From Chitinophaga sp. S165 (lineage in GTDB: Bacteria; Bacteroidota; Bacteroidia; Chitinophagales; Chitinophagaceae), in assembly GCF_003182155.1 (NCBI RefSeq), contig NZ_QGTG01000004.1, forward strand, positions 310,001 to 374,000: DNA of 64,000 nt, given 5' to 3'. The translations under genes and the position numbers were made by a program. This document shows positions 52,683 through 62,250 of this stretch, in pieces. Below the pieces are notes generated by a model. The model had not been told where the DNA came from and made no database searches. It saw only the letters and a list, made by a program, of their open reading frames with translations. Position 1 is the stretch's first letter. Every line of letters begins with the position of its first letter.

Positions 52683-54065
52683 TTAATGCATAAATTCACG
52701 GATGTCCTGCATGATACGTTTGGCGATGTTATCTGCCGTTGTTTCATTCTGACTTTCTGCGTAGATACGGATGATAGGTTCTGTATTGGAGGTACGTAAG
52801 TGCACCCAGTCCCTGTCAAATTCGATTTTCAGACCGTCTTCGACGTTAATAGGCTGGTTTTTGTACTTACCCTTGATCTTATCAAAGATTGTAACTACAT
52901 CAACACCTTTATCCAGTTCTATCTTATTTTTTGAGATGAAATAGTCAGGGTAGCTGTTGCGCAGGGCCTTCAGGTTCTTTTTAGTCTGTGCCACATGGCT
53001 CAGGAAGAGACCTATGCCGATCAGCGCATCACGGCCATAGTGCAGGTCCGGTACAATAATACCGCCATTACCCTCACCGCCGATCACTGCATTCACTTCT
53101 TTCATTTTGCGTACTACGTTCACTTCACCTACTGCGGAAGGATGATATTCACCGCCGTTCTTTAGGGTCACATCTTTCAGCGCCTGAGTAGAGGAGAGGT
53201 TGGATACAGTGTTCCCTTTGCGTGTTTTCAGGATATAATCAGCTACGGCAACCAGTGTATATTCTTCACCGAACATGCTACCGTCTTCACAAACGAAGCA
53301 AAGGCGGTCTACATCAGGATCTACAGCGATACCCAGGTCTGCGCTGGATTTATTCACTTCGTTGCTTAACGCCGTAAGGTTTTCTGGCAGAGGTTCAGGA
53401 TTGTGACTGAAACGGCCATTCACTTCATCAAATAATACAGTTACATCCTCAACTCCCAATGCTTTCAGCAGGGCAGGAATGAAGATAGCGCCGGTAGAGT
53501 TAACGGCGTCTACTACCACTTTGAAGTTACGGGCTTTGATAGCAGGAACATCTACCAGTGGATAGTTCACCACCATATCAATGTGCTTCTGCAGATAGCT
53601 GTCATCTTTGCGATAAGTGCCAAGTTTATTGACATCTGCAAAGGAAAAATCTTCGCGGGCAGCAAGATCGAGTACGATGGCTCCGTCTTCGCCGGAGATG
53701 AATTCGCCTTCACTGTTCAGCAGTTTCAGAGCGTTCCACTCTTTAGGATTATGACTGGCCGTAAGAATGATGCCTCCTGCGGCCTGCTCTGCTTTTACAG
53801 CCACTTCGACTGTAGGCGTGGTAGAGAGGTCCAGGTCCACAACATCCAGCCCCAATCCGTTCAGGGTAGCAACTACGAGCTGTTTCACCATTTCACCTGA
53901 AATGCGTCCGTCACGCCCAATTACTACTTTTTTGTTGTCGGATTGTTTGATGAGCCATGTGCCAAATGCTGCTGTGAACTTAACAACATCGAGCGGAGAA
54001 AGTCCTTCTCCAGGTTTGCCTCCGATGGTTCCGCGAATGCCAGAAATCGATTTGATCAGTGCCAC
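52683..54065 (-). CDS. glmM: Phosphoglucosamine mutase-type phosphohexomutase
   Basis: Interconverts glucosamine-6-phosphate and glucosamine-1-phosphate for cell-wall precursor synthesis. About 460 residues. A GTG start at 54065 gives the standard beginning (M)ALIKSISGIRGTIGG; the TTG at 54074 is an alternative. The active-site phosphoserine is S104 in LTASHNPKEWNALK, the metal site is DPDVDRLCF, and the sugar-binding loop is GGEGNGGII. The C-terminal phosphate-binding loop reads RTSNTEPIIRIYAE. Phosphomannomutase activity cannot be excluded by motif alone. Confidence 0.9.
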   Translation of the reverse strand: MALIKSISGIRGTIGGKPGEGLSPLDVVKFTAAFGTWLIKQSDNKKVVIGRDGRISGEMVKQLVVATLNGLGLDVVDLDLSTTPTVEVAVKAEQAAGGIILTASHNPKEWNALKLLNSEGEFISGEDGAIVLDLAAREDFSFADVNKLGTYRKDDSYLQKHIDMVVNYPLVDVPAIKARNFKVVVDAVNSTGAIFIPALLKALGVEDVTVLFDEVNGRFSHNPEPLPENLTALSNEVNKSSADLGIAVDPDVDRLCFVCEDGSMFGEEYTLVAVADYILKTRKGNTVSNLSSTQALKDVTLKNGGEYHPSAVGEVNVVRKMKEVNAVIGGEGNGGIIVPDLHYGRDALIGIGLFLSHVAQTKKNLKALRNSYPDYFISKNKIELDKGVDVVTIFDKIKGKYKNQPINVEDGLKIEFDRDWVHLRTSNTEPIIRIYAESQNETTADNIAKRIMQDIREFMH

Positions 54066-54290
54066 GAATTTCAATTTTTAAAGGAAGGGCAAATATAAAA
54101 TTACAATCAGCAATAGACAAATGAATTAAATACGGACTCCTTATTTCTCTTGATATATTAATTAAAATAGATGCATTGTGGTTTTAATGTGGGCTATTTA
54201 ACTAGGGGTTAGGAAACTTTTCACCGTTTTTCATTAATGCCTCAGTTTAACATACTTTTGCATGTCAAATTAATCAACAGCTACGTTTAC

Positions 54291-56303
54291 ATGAAATATT
54301 TATGGAAGAGTATACCCCGGTATATTCGATACGTGATTATCCAGGCCTTATTCCTATATCTGTTCATGGTCGTGTTTCGTCTGGTTTTCTTTCTGTTTTT
54401 CTTTAAGACCACTGTTACAGATAGTGCGCCTATCCTGAAAGCCTGGGTACTGGGATTGAAGTTCGATATGCGGTTGTCCCTGATCCTGACCGTCCCTTTA
54501 CTGCTGATCGCTTTTGTTTTCAGAAATAACTTTTTTACCAAACCGGCTATCAGGAAGCCGGTTTTTGTATATCTCTTCCTGGTGTACCTGGTGCTGACCT
54601 TTGCCTATGTGTTCGATCTGGGGCACTATGCCTATCTGGGATTACGCATGGACCCTACCATTACACGTTTCCTGGCTTCCGGCGAACGGGCTGATAATGC
54701 CAGGATGTTATGGCAGAGTTATCCGGTGGTACGTACTTTTATCGGGATCGGCCTGTTCCTGTTCCTGATCTCCTGCCTTTTTATCCGTTCCTTTCAAAAA
54801 CTGGCAAAAGAGCCGGCCGTGAAACTCAGCAACCGGAAGTATACCGGATGGCTGTTTTCCATGGTGATCCTGTTTGCTGCCGGTATCTACGCTAACATAG
54901 CTTATTTTCCTCTGCGCTGGAGCCAGGCAATGTTCACAAGAGACAACGGGGTGACCAGTCTGGCACTGAATCCTGTACTGTATTACGTTTCAAATATGTC
55001 GGGCAAAACCGATACCTATGATATCGCTAAAACAAGGGAACATTATCCTGTGATGGCACGGTACCTGGGGGTGGAGCAACCTGATGTGGAAAAACTGAAC
55101 TTCATACGCGACATTCCGGGATCGGATAACAAAAAAATGAACGTTGTGCTGGTGATGCTGGAATCGACCGGAGCAGCCGTAACCAGTATGTTCAATAACC
55201 CTATGCAGCCTACGCCCAATATGCAAAGGCTGGCCGACAGCGGTATCCTTTTCAATAATTTTTATGTACCTGCGGTGAGCACTGCAAGAACAGTGTACGG
55301 CGTGACCACAGGATTGCCAGATATTAGCATGACGAAGACGGCTTCCCGGCATCCAAAGATGATTGACCAGCGGGTAGTACTTGACCAGTTCAAAGGTTAT
55401 GAGAAATATTATCTATTGGGAGGAAATACGAATTGGGCCAATATCAGAGCGGTATTTACGAATAATGTGGATGGTGTGAAGATCTTTGAGGAAGGTTATT
55501 ATAAAGCGCCTAAAGCGGATGTATGGGGCGTATCCGACTATGATCTCATTACAGAGGCAGATGAAATATTCCGCGATGCAGGCAAGCGGCAACAACCTTT
55601 CGTGGCATTTCTGCAATTGGCGGACAATCATCCTCCCTATACAATTACGAAGGGAGCAGGTGATTTCAAAAAAGTAACTGCAAAAGAAATCGATAAGGAC
55701 AAGTTTAAAAAATCGGGATTTGTGTCCATCGATCAGTTCAACGCTATCCGTTATGAGGATTATAATGTGGGGCACCTGATCGATCTGGCAAAAAAGGGAG
55801 GGTATCTGGACAATACGATCTTTATCATGTTTGGTGACCATAACTGCACCTTAAACCCTTATCATTTCACGCCAGTACCGGAATATGAACTGGTGAGCGG
55901 CTCTGTACATGCTACCTGTTTTATTTATGCCCCGGCGTTGGTAAAGCCCCGGGTGGTCAATTATGCCGTAAGCCTGGTGGATATTTACCCTACCATGGCC
56001 AAACTTGTGGGGATGCCGGTAAAGAACTATACCTTAGGACAGGATATGCTGGATTCTACCCAGACCAGCCGGTACGCTTTTGCTACCTATGCCAAGAACC
56101 TTCAGGGGTATATAGCGGTGATTGGAGAACGCTATATGTACGAGATCAATGATAAAGCAAAAGAAGCTTATCTGTATGATCTTCAAGGGGACCCGTTGAA
56201 AAATGTGAGGGCGCAATTTCCCGACACCGCGAAGGCGCTGGATAATTTAACGCGTGCATTTTATGAAAGCACCCGATATTTGATGTTTAATAATAAAAAA
56301 TAG
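54291..56303 (+). CDS. LTA synthase family sulfatase-fold membrane enzyme
   Basis: About 670 residues, started at ATG 54291 (MKYLWKSIPRYIRYV); a frame from 54237 adds 18 unlikely residues. Five hydrophobic segments fill the first 220 residues. The rest is a periplasmic alkaline-phosphatase/sulfatase-fold domain with VLVMLESTGAAVTSMFNNP, the nucleophile region STARTVYGVTTGLPD, LQLADNHPPY, and FGDHNCTLNPYHF for metal binding. Family members transfer phosphoglycerol or phosphoethanolamine or act as phosphatases on envelope glycolipids. In a Bacteroidota cell without lipoteichoic acid the substrate is uncertain. It is followed by the methyltransferase after 23 bases. Confidence 0.88.
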   Translation: MKYLWKSIPRYIRYVIIQALFLYLFMVVFRLVFFLFFFKTTVTDSAPILKAWVLGLKFDMRLSLILTVPLLLIAFVFRNNFFTKPAIRKPVFVYLFLVYLVLTFAYVFDLGHYAYLGLRMDPTITRFLASGERADNARMLWQSYPVVRTFIGIGLFLFLISCLFIRSFQKLAKEPAVKLSNRKYTGWLFSMVILFAAGIYANIAYFPLRWSQAMFTRDNGVTSLALNPVLYYVSNMSGKTDTYDIAKTREHYPVMARYLGVEQPDVEKLNFIRDIPGSDNKKMNVVLVMLESTGAAVTSMFNNPMQPTPNMQRLADSGILFNNFYVPAVSTARTVYGVTTGLPDISMTKTASRHPKMIDQRVVLDQFKGYEKYYLLGGNTNWANIRAVFTNNVDGVKIFEEGYYKAPKADVWGVSDYDLITEADEIFRDAGKRQQPFVAFLQLADNHPPYTITKGAGDFKKVTAKEIDKDKFKKSGFVSIDQFNAIRYEDYNVGHLIDLAKKGGYLDNTIFIMFGDHNCTLNPYHFTPVPEYELVSGSVHATCFIYAPALVKPRVVNYAVSLVDIYPTMAKLVGMPVKNYTLGQDMLDSTQTSRYAFATYAKNLQGYIAVIGERYMYEINDKAKEAYLYDLQGDPLKNVRAQFPDTAKALDNLTRAFYESTRYLMFNNKK

Positions 56304-56326
56304 AGCTTTGGGGCGTTCATCTGATC

Positions 56327-57094
56327 ATGGAAGTTTTTAACGAGTTAGCAGTGGAAATACAAAAACAATGGTTTAAAGACTGGTTCAATTCTCCCTACTA
56401 TCACTTGTTATACAATAACAGGGATAATGCGGAAGCGGCAACTTTCATAGATAAGCTGTTGAATTATCTTCGTCCGACCGCTAGAGCTACCATGCTGGAC
56501 GTGGCATGTGGTACAGGCCGTCATTCCAGTTATCTGGCTTCAAAAGGGTATACTGTAACAGGGATTGACCTTTCAATCCGCAGTATCAACATTGCCAAAA
56601 AACTGGAAAATGACCATCTCAGCTTTTTCCAGCATGATATGCGCCTTCCATTCAGAGTGAACTATTTTGATCTCGTATTTAACTTTTTTACCAGCTTTGG
56701 TTATTTTGATACGGCAAGAGAGAATGACAACGCATTGCGTACAATGCGGAATGCCTTGAAGCCGGGAGGTTGTCTGGTATTGGACTATCTGAACAGTCCT
56801 TACGTGGAGGCGAACCTGGTACCTTATGAAGTGAAGGAAAAAGGAAACGTGGTGTTCGATATTGTCCGGGAGGTGAATGACGGGAAGTTCCAGAAACAGA
56901 TCAACATCCTGGACCGTTCCCGGTTGTACCGGACAACATTTACCGAGAACGTAAGTGCCTTTACCTTGCATGACTTTGAGGAAATGTTCGCCAATCAAGG
57001 TTTGCAAATAACGGATATCTTTGGAGACTATCATTTTAACAGTTATGATGAACAGCATTCGCCGAGACTGATCATCATAGCGACAAAACAATAG
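56327..57094 (+). CDS. Class I SAM-dependent methyltransferase
   Basis: A 255-residue soluble enzyme with a Rossmann methyltransferase core: motif I MLDVACGTGRHSSYLA (residues about 56-71), acidic loop GIDLS (Asp binding the SAM ribose), motif FQHDMRLPF, and LKPGGCLVLDYLN. The C-terminal half is beta-rich, as in small-molecule methyltransferases of the ubiE/COG2227 kind. Substrate unknown. It lies 2 bases before a PAP2 phosphatase and just behind an envelope sulfatase-fold enzyme; a lipid substrate is possible but only inferred from neighbours. Confidence 0.88.
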   Translation: MEVFNELAVEIQKQWFKDWFNSPYYHLLYNNRDNAEAATFIDKLLNYLRPTARATMLDVACGTGRHSSYLASKGYTVTGIDLSIRSINIAKKLENDHLSFFQHDMRLPFRVNYFDLVFNFFTSFGYFDTARENDNALRTMRNALKPGGCLVLDYLNSPYVEANLVPYEVKEKGNVVFDIVREVNDGKFQKQINILDRSRLYRTTFTENVSAFTLHDFEEMFANQGLQITDIFGDYHFNSYDEQHSPRLIIIATKQ

Positions 57095-57096
57095 CC

Positions 57097-57675
57097 ATGC
57101 TGGAAAGACTGCTTAGACTGGATTTTAAACTCTTTTTCTATATCAATAACGTGTGGCAGCATCCTGTGCTGGATGCTATTGTGCCCTGGTTAAGGGAACC
57201 TTATGTATGGGCGCCTTTGTACCTTTTCCTGGTATTGTTCGTATCGATCAATTATGGCTGGAAAGGTTTCTGGTGGATGGTATTTTTCCTGGTTACTTTC
57301 GGGCTGGCGGACCAGTCCAGTTTACATATCAAGGAAGCTGTAGGGCGGTTAAGGCCATGCCGGGACCCGCTGATGCAGCATTTTGTCAGGGTATTGGTAG
57401 TATATTGTCCAGGTAGCGGCAGTTTTACCTCTTCCCATGCGGCGAACCATTTTGCACTGGGCACTTTTTGTTTCCTCACTTTCAGGCATATTTCAAAGTT
57501 GTATGCCTCGCTGTTTTTCGTCTGGGCGGCGCTGATCTGTTACGCACAGGTCTATGTAGGCGTCCACTACCCGCTGGATGTAATTGGTGGCGGCGTACTC
57601 GGTATGATCATCGGTACGTTGAGCGCCGGGTTCTTTCAGCGGCGTATCAGACTGGAACCTGAATTAACAACATGA
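57097..57675 (+). CDS. PAP2 family phosphatase (membrane)
   Basis: A 192-residue integral membrane phosphatase. All three PAP2 motifs are present: KEAVGRLRP (KX6RP), the central GSFTSSHAANH, and the C-terminal region YAQVYVGVHYPLDVIGGG with the catalytic His and Asp. Five hydrophobic segments surround them. Family members dephosphorylate phosphatidic acid, undecaprenyl pyrophosphate or lipid A; which one applies here is not determined. It overlaps the ZIP transporter by 4 bases. Confidence 0.92.
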   Translation: MLERLLRLDFKLFFYINNVWQHPVLDAIVPWLREPYVWAPLYLFLVLFVSINYGWKGFWWMVFFLVTFGLADQSSLHIKEAVGRLRPCRDPLMQHFVRVLVVYCPGSGSFTSSHAANHFALGTFCFLTFRHISKLYASLFFVWAALICYAQVYVGVHYPLDVIGGGVLGMIIGTLSAGFFQRRIRLEPELTT

Positions 57676-58403
57676 ACTGGAGCTTTCTTTTAATTGTTTT
57701 TCTGGCCACGTTAGGCGGCGGTTTAATTCCCATGATGGTAAGAAGGGTGAACCCCAACTTTCCGATCTATATGCTGGCATTTACCGGCGCCTGCCTGTTT
57801 GGAGTCACTATCATGCACCTGTTGCCCGAAGTGTACCACGAACTGGGGCATAGTGCAGGCATCTATATCTTACTGGGCTTTTTTCTGCAGGTAGCCCTGC
57901 AGACATTATCGCATGGAACGGAGCACGGGCATACCCATATTCCGAAAGATGGGCACCATCACGTTCAGATACTCCCCTTGCTGCTGGGACTGTCCATTCA
58001 TGCGTTCATGGAAGGCATCCCGTTGGGGTTCCAGTTCGAAGACAAAGCAGCCCTTTCGTCCCTGGTAATAGGCGTAGCGGCCCATAAACTGCCGGAAGCG
58101 TTTACTTTGATCACAGTAATGGTACATGCACACCAACGGGGGGCAAAACTATGGCGTATCCTTGTCATTTTTTCGCTGGTCACGCCCATTGCAGCCATCC
58201 TGGCATCCGTACTGGGAGAGCATTCAACATATATATCGAACGTTACAGCCTACATAGTGGCATTGGTGATAGGAGCATTCCTGCACATTTCCACGACCAT
58301 TTTTTACGAAAGCGGCACCAAACACCATGAACTGAGCTATCGTAAAGTAATTGCCATAGTGGCAGGGCTGCTTTTAGCATTTCTTACCTTAATATTTGAA
58401 TAA
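57672..58403 (+). CDS. ZIP family divalent metal transporter
   Basis: A 243-residue inner-membrane protein with eight predicted helices. ZIP signatures: IMHLLPEVYHELGH, the His-rich loop HGTEHGHTHIPKDGHHHVQ, the metal-binding helix SIHAFMEGIPLG and the next AAHKLPEAFTLI. It probably imports zinc or another divalent ion down its gradient. The start overlaps the PAP2 stop. The following CNNM/CorC gene is also implicated in divalent metal handling, so the two may form a functional pair. Confidence 0.93.
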   Translation: MNWSFLLIVFLATLGGGLIPMMVRRVNPNFPIYMLAFTGACLFGVTIMHLLPEVYHELGHSAGIYILLGFFLQVALQTLSHGTEHGHTHIPKDGHHHVQILPLLLGLSIHAFMEGIPLGFQFEDKAALSSLVIGVAAHKLPEAFTLITVMVHAHQRGAKLWRILVIFSLVTPIAAILASVLGEHSTYISNVTAYIVALVIGAFLHISTTIFYESGTKHHELSYRKVIAIVAGLLLAFLTLIFE

Positions 58404-58427
58404 TTCTTTATTTTTAGCCTTTTAAAC

Positions 58428-59729
58428 ATGGAAGTCGTCGTCATTATCCTCATCCTTATTCTACTGAATGGCTTATTCTCAATGTCAGAGGTGGCCATGG
58501 AATATGCTCGTAAAGCAAGGCTGGAATACCTGGCCAATCGAGGGGATGAAAAGGCAAAGGCCGCACTCAAGCTGGCCAGCAATCCGGACAGATTTATCTC
58601 TACTGTCCAGGTGGGAATCACACTTATCAGCATCTTAATAGGAATATTATCAGGTATTAGCCTCAAACCACGCCTGGTTGAATACATTTCCGGTTATCCA
58701 CAATTAAGTCCTTATAGTGATGGTATTGCCATTACCGTTATAGTGGTGGTAGTGACCTATTTTACTTTGGTAATAGGAGAGCTGGTACCCAAACGTCTGG
58801 GCATCCTCCGGCCGGAGGCCATTGCCCGGCAAACGGCAGGTCCTATGACCTGGGTGTCTATGATCACCTATCCGTTCATCTGGCTGCTGACCATCTTTAC
58901 CAACTTCCTGGTGAACGTTTTCAATTTGCAGCCATCTACCGATAACAATGTCACGGAAGAGGAGATCAAGGCACTGATCAACGAAGGGACCACTGCAGGC
59001 GCAATTGAAGAAACAGAGCAGGAGATCATTGAAAGGGTATTTCACCTGGGAGACCGTAATATCACTTCTCTTATGACTCACCGGACGGACATTGTATACC
59101 TCGATATCAGTGATCCGAAACCGATCATCCGTAGTAAGATCATGGAAAGTCCGCACTCGGTCTATCCTGTATGTGATGATGAGATTGACAATATCCTCGG
59201 TATTATCTCCATCAAAGATCTTTATATGTCTGCGGCTGGAGCAGGTCATGAACTGTCGCCTATCATGAAAAAGCCCCTGTTTGTTCCTGAAAATAATTCC
59301 GCTTACCAGGTATTGGAGAAGTTCAAAGAAACTCAGAGCCATGCCGCATTTATTGTCGACGAATATGGCACTTTCCTGGGAATGATCACCCTGAACGATA
59401 TCCTGGAAGCAATAGTGGGCGATATGCCGGAGACAGGGCAGGATGATGACTATGAAATAGTGCGCCGGGAGGATGGTTCTTACCTGGTAGACGGGCAGAT
59501 CCCTTTTTACGATTTCCTGGCCCGGTTTGACAAGGAAGACTGGATGGCGGAGTTTGAGCAGGAATTTGATACGATGGCTGGCTTCATTTTGCACCACCAG
59601 GAGCATATTCCCAAGATCGGCGAAAAATTTGAATGGCGGGGATTCACCTTTGAAATTGTTGATATGGACGCACACCGTATAGATAAAGTACTGGTGGAAG
59701 CGCCTGAAGATACCGTAGAAGAAGGCTGA
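58428..59729 (+). CDS. CNNM/CorC (HlyC) family transporter
   Basis: A 433-residue membrane protein with the classic three parts: a DUF21 (CNNM) transmembrane domain (about 1-180, with NGLFSMSEVAMEYARKARL and GELVPKRLGILRPEAIA), a CBS-domain pair (about 200-330, HRTDIVYLDI, YPVCDDEIDNILGIISIKDL, AAFIVDEYGTFLGMITLNDI), and a C-terminal CorC_HlyC domain (about 345-428). Members mediate Mg or other divalent-cation efflux; older 'hemolysin' names are misleading. It starts 24 bases after the ZIP gene. Confidence 0.93.
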   Translation: MEVVVIILILILLNGLFSMSEVAMEYARKARLEYLANRGDEKAKAALKLASNPDRFISTVQVGITLISILIGILSGISLKPRLVEYISGYPQLSPYSDGIAITVIVVVVTYFTLVIGELVPKRLGILRPEAIARQTAGPMTWVSMITYPFIWLLTIFTNFLVNVFNLQPSTDNNVTEEEIKALINEGTTAGAIEETEQEIIERVFHLGDRNITSLMTHRTDIVYLDISDPKPIIRSKIMESPHSVYPVCDDEIDNILGIISIKDLYMSAAGAGHELSPIMKKPLFVPENNSAYQVLEKFKETQSHAAFIVDEYGTFLGMITLNDILEAIVGDMPETGQDDDYEIVRREDGSYLVDGQIPFYDFLARFDKEDWMAEFEQEFDTMAGFILHHQEHIPKIGEKFEWRGFTFEIVDMDAHRIDKVLVEAPEDTVEEG

Positions 59730-59755
59730 TCTTATTAATGGGGGGCACAGTTTTG

Positions 59756-59832
59756 ATTACGAATTGTAAATGGCAGATACGTATGATTATCATACCGATA
59801 AATTGCGTAGTTCCCCATTTGTGATTCGTAAT
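59756..59832. repeat. Imperfect inverted repeat over the ammonia-lyase promoter
   Basis: ATTACGAAT-TGT-AAATGG (59756-59773) matches the reverse complement of CCATTT-GTG-ATTCGTAAT (59815-59832) at 15 of 18 positions, the three mismatches being central. The right arm contains the -33 TTTG of the promoter. It may be an operator for a dimeric regulator or a small intergenic repeat. Confidence 0.5.
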
Positions 59833-59850
59833 TGTTTTTTGCTAATTTTG
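59818..59850 (+). promoter_or_regulatory. Promoter of the pigment-type cluster
   Basis: TTTG at 59818-59821, a 21-base spacer and a perfect TAATTTTG at 59843-59850 match the Bacteroidota consensus. The start codon lies 39 bases further. It is the best promoter match in the window. Confidence 0.65.
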
Positions 59851-59889
59851 AGCACTTTTTTACATAATCAAATAATTTAATTTAAAATA

Positions 59890-61428
59890 ATGGTTGTTTT
59901 AGGAAGTAAGGTGCTTTCACTGGACGAAGTGTACCGCGTGTTATTTAACGGGGAGGAGTTGAGCCTGGATGAAACCGCTTTACAGCAGGTATCGCACAAC
60001 TTTGAGTTTTTAAAGAAATTTGCAGCCAAGAAGCTTATCTACGGTATCAATACCGGCTTCGGCCCAATGGCACAATATCGCATCAGCGAAAGCGATACCC
60101 ACCAGTTACAATACAATCTAATCCGCAGCCACAGTTCAGGAGCCGGTAAATATATGCCGCCTCTGTTAACAAAAGGTCTCATGATAGCGCGTCTCAGTAG
60201 CTTTATGCAGGCGCACTCCGGTATACACCCTGAAGTGGTGACGCTGCTCCGTGACCTGATCAATAAAAACGTATATCCATGTGTATATGAACACGGTGGC
60301 GTAGGCGCCAGCGGTGACCTGGTTCAGCTGGCCCATTTGGCGCTGGTACTGATAGGTGAAGGTGAGGTCGTGTATGAAGATCAATTACGTCCCACTGCTG
60401 AAGTATTTGCCCAGTTGGGTATTAAACCTATGGGAGTGCATGTACGTGAAGGTTTGGCGGTGATTAACGGAACCTCAGCAATGACTGGTGTTGGGTTGGT
60501 GAATATCATTGAAGCGAAGAAACTGCTCGGATGGAGTTGTATACTTTCCGCCATGATCAATGAAGTAGTAGAAGCATTTGACGACCACCTGTCCAAAGAG
60601 CTGAACGCTGTGAAACGCCATGTAGGTCAGAACAAGGTAGCGGCTGCCATGCGCGACATCCTGAAAGACAGTAAGATGATCAGGCATCGTCCTGACCATT
60701 TCTATAAAGAACTGGAGGAAGAGATCTTTAAAGATAAAGTGCAGGAATATTATTCCCTGCGCTGTGTTCCACAGGTATTAGGCCCTATCTATGATACACT
60801 GGTAGAGGCTGAAAAGATCGTTATACAGGAACTGAATTCTGTAAGTGACAACCCGGTTGTAGATCATCATCAGGAGAACGTATTTCATGGAGGAAACTTC
60901 CACGGAGATTATATTTCCCTGGAGATGGATAAGGTTAAGATCGCTATTACCAAGTTGTCTATGCTGTCTGAAAGACAACTGAACTACCTCATGAACGACA
61001 AACTGAACCATAAGTTCCCTCCGTTTATGAACCTGGGAAAACTGGGACTGAACTTCGGTATGCAGGGTATTCAGTTTACGGCGACTTCTACCGTTGCTGA
61101 AAACCAGACATTATCCTTCCCGATGTATGTACATAGCATCCCCAACAATAATGATAACCAGGATATCGTGAGCATGGGATGTAATGCAGCATTGATGACA
61201 AACCGTGTTATTGAAAATGCTTACGAGGTATTGTCAATCCAGGTAATGACGATGTTGCAGGCGGTTGATTACCTGAACTGTCAGGAAAAACTGTCGTCTT
61301 TCTCACGCCGCATTTACAGTGAAGTAAGGGCAATTTTTCCTAAATTTATTGAGGACAGTCCTAAGTATAAGGATGCTAAAAAGATCAAGGAATACCTGGT
61401 ACAGCATGATCCTGAAATAGCATGGTAA
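59890..61428 (+). CDS. Aromatic amino acid ammonia-lyase, probably tyrosine ammonia-lyase
   Basis: MIO-dependent lyase of 512 residues. The self-forming cofactor triad is A140-S141-G142 in GGVGASGDLVQL, and the catalytic Tyr is in IYGINTGFGPMAQYRI. As recalled, FNFGMQGIQFTATSTVAENQ-type and HGGNFHGDYISLEMDK sequences, and YNLIRSHSSG, match the Flavobacterium tyrosine ammonia-lyase (FjTAL) almost block by block rather than the HutH of histidine degradation. It would make p-coumarate from tyrosine to prime a pigment. The following ketoreductase, ketosynthase and ACP genes support this over histidine catabolism. It could still be annotated automatically as histidine ammonia-lyase. Confidence 0.9.
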   Translation: MVVLGSKVLSLDEVYRVLFNGEELSLDETALQQVSHNFEFLKKFAAKKLIYGINTGFGPMAQYRISESDTHQLQYNLIRSHSSGAGKYMPPLLTKGLMIARLSSFMQAHSGIHPEVVTLLRDLINKNVYPCVYEHGGVGASGDLVQLAHLALVLIGEGEVVYEDQLRPTAEVFAQLGIKPMGVHVREGLAVINGTSAMTGVGLVNIIEAKKLLGWSCILSAMINEVVEAFDDHLSKELNAVKRHVGQNKVAAAMRDILKDSKMIRHRPDHFYKELEEEIFKDKVQEYYSLRCVPQVLGPIYDTLVEAEKIVIQELNSVSDNPVVDHHQENVFHGGNFHGDYISLEMDKVKIAITKLSMLSERQLNYLMNDKLNHKFPPFMNLGKLGLNFGMQGIQFTATSTVAENQTLSFPMYVHSIPNNNDNQDIVSMGCNAALMTNRVIENAYEVLSIQVMTMLQAVDYLNCQEKLSSFSRRIYSEVRAIFPKFIEDSPKYKDAKKIKEYLVQHDPEIAW

Positions 61429-61448
61429 CCTACTAAAATAATTATCGG

Positions 61449-62177
61449 ATGAAATGTGCTTTAATAACAGGAGGCTCCAGGGGTATAGGAAGGGCGATAT
61501 GTGTTAAGATGGCGGAGTTGGGATACTATGTAATTGTCAATTATAAAGGCAATGAAGCTGCTGCTCAGGAAACACTGGAAGCCGTAAGGGCGAAAGGAAG
61601 TGATGGTGAACTGCTGCAATTCAATGTTGGTAACAACGAAGAAGTACAGGCGGTATTAGGCGGTTGGGTAGAGAATAATAAAGAGAAACAGATCCAGGTA
61701 TTGGTTAATAACGCTGGTATCCGTGAAGATAACCTGCTATTCTGGATGAATAGCGACCAATGGAGGAATGTGCTGAACATCAGCCTGGATGGCTTTTTCA
61801 ATGTCACTAAACAGGTGCTGAACAATATGCTGATGAAACGTTACGGACGCATCATTAATATTGTATCCCTGTCAGGTATCAAAGGGCTTCCGGGCCAGAC
61901 TAATTACTCTGCTGCCAAAGCAGGCGTAATTGGCGCTACAAAAGCCCTGGCGCAGGAAGTAGCCAAACGCGGAGTAACTGTTAATGCTGTTGCCCCCGGG
62001 TTTATCAAAACGGATATGACGGCTGAACTGAATGAAAAGGAACTGGCCGCACAGGTACCCATGAACCGTTTTGGTACACCGGAAGAAGTTGCAGAAGCTG
62101 TTGCGTTTTTTGCCTCTTCAGCATCCTCTTACATTACAGGAGAGGTTTTGTCTATCAACGGAGGACTATATACATGA
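61449..62177 (+). CDS. 3-oxoacyl-ACP reductase (FabG-like)
   Basis: Short-chain dehydrogenase of 242 residues. It has the NADPH-binding GGSRGIGRAI at the N-terminus, NNAG at 87-90, and a catalytic triad S140, Y153 and K157 (in SLSGIKGLPGQTNYSAAKAG). It reduces beta-ketoacyl-ACP intermediates. Placed 21 bases after the ammonia-lyase, it is probably dedicated to polyene-chain synthesis in the pigment pathway rather than to housekeeping fatty acid synthesis. Confidence 0.92.
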   Translation: MKCALITGGSRGIGRAICVKMAELGYYVIVNYKGNEAAAQETLEAVRAKGSDGELLQFNVGNNEEVQAVLGGWVENNKEKQIQVLVNNAGIREDNLLFWMNSDQWRNVLNISLDGFFNVTKQVLNNMLMKRYGRIINIVSLSGIKGLPGQTNYSAAKAGVIGATKALAQEVAKRGVTVNAVAPGFIKTDMTAELNEKELAAQVPMNRFGTPEEVAEAVAFFASSASSYITGEVLSINGGLYT

Positions 62178-62250
62178 TTACAATCAGGGATCAGGAAACG
62201 GGCATTAAATGCAGGTCCCGGTTCTTCATTCCCGGTTTAAATTGATTTAT

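Noticed and set aside
58704..59675. Antisense open frame of 323 codons on the minus strand
   Set aside because: It is wholly inside the well-supported CNNM/CorC gene, its translation is rich in Arg, His and Ile without domains, and it has no operon context.
59890..61428. Histidine ammonia-lyase (HutH) with a histidine degradation operon
   Set aside because: No hutU, hutI or hutG nearby; sequence blocks match the Flavobacterium tyrosine ammonia-lyase and the neighbours are polyketide/fatty-acid-type genes.
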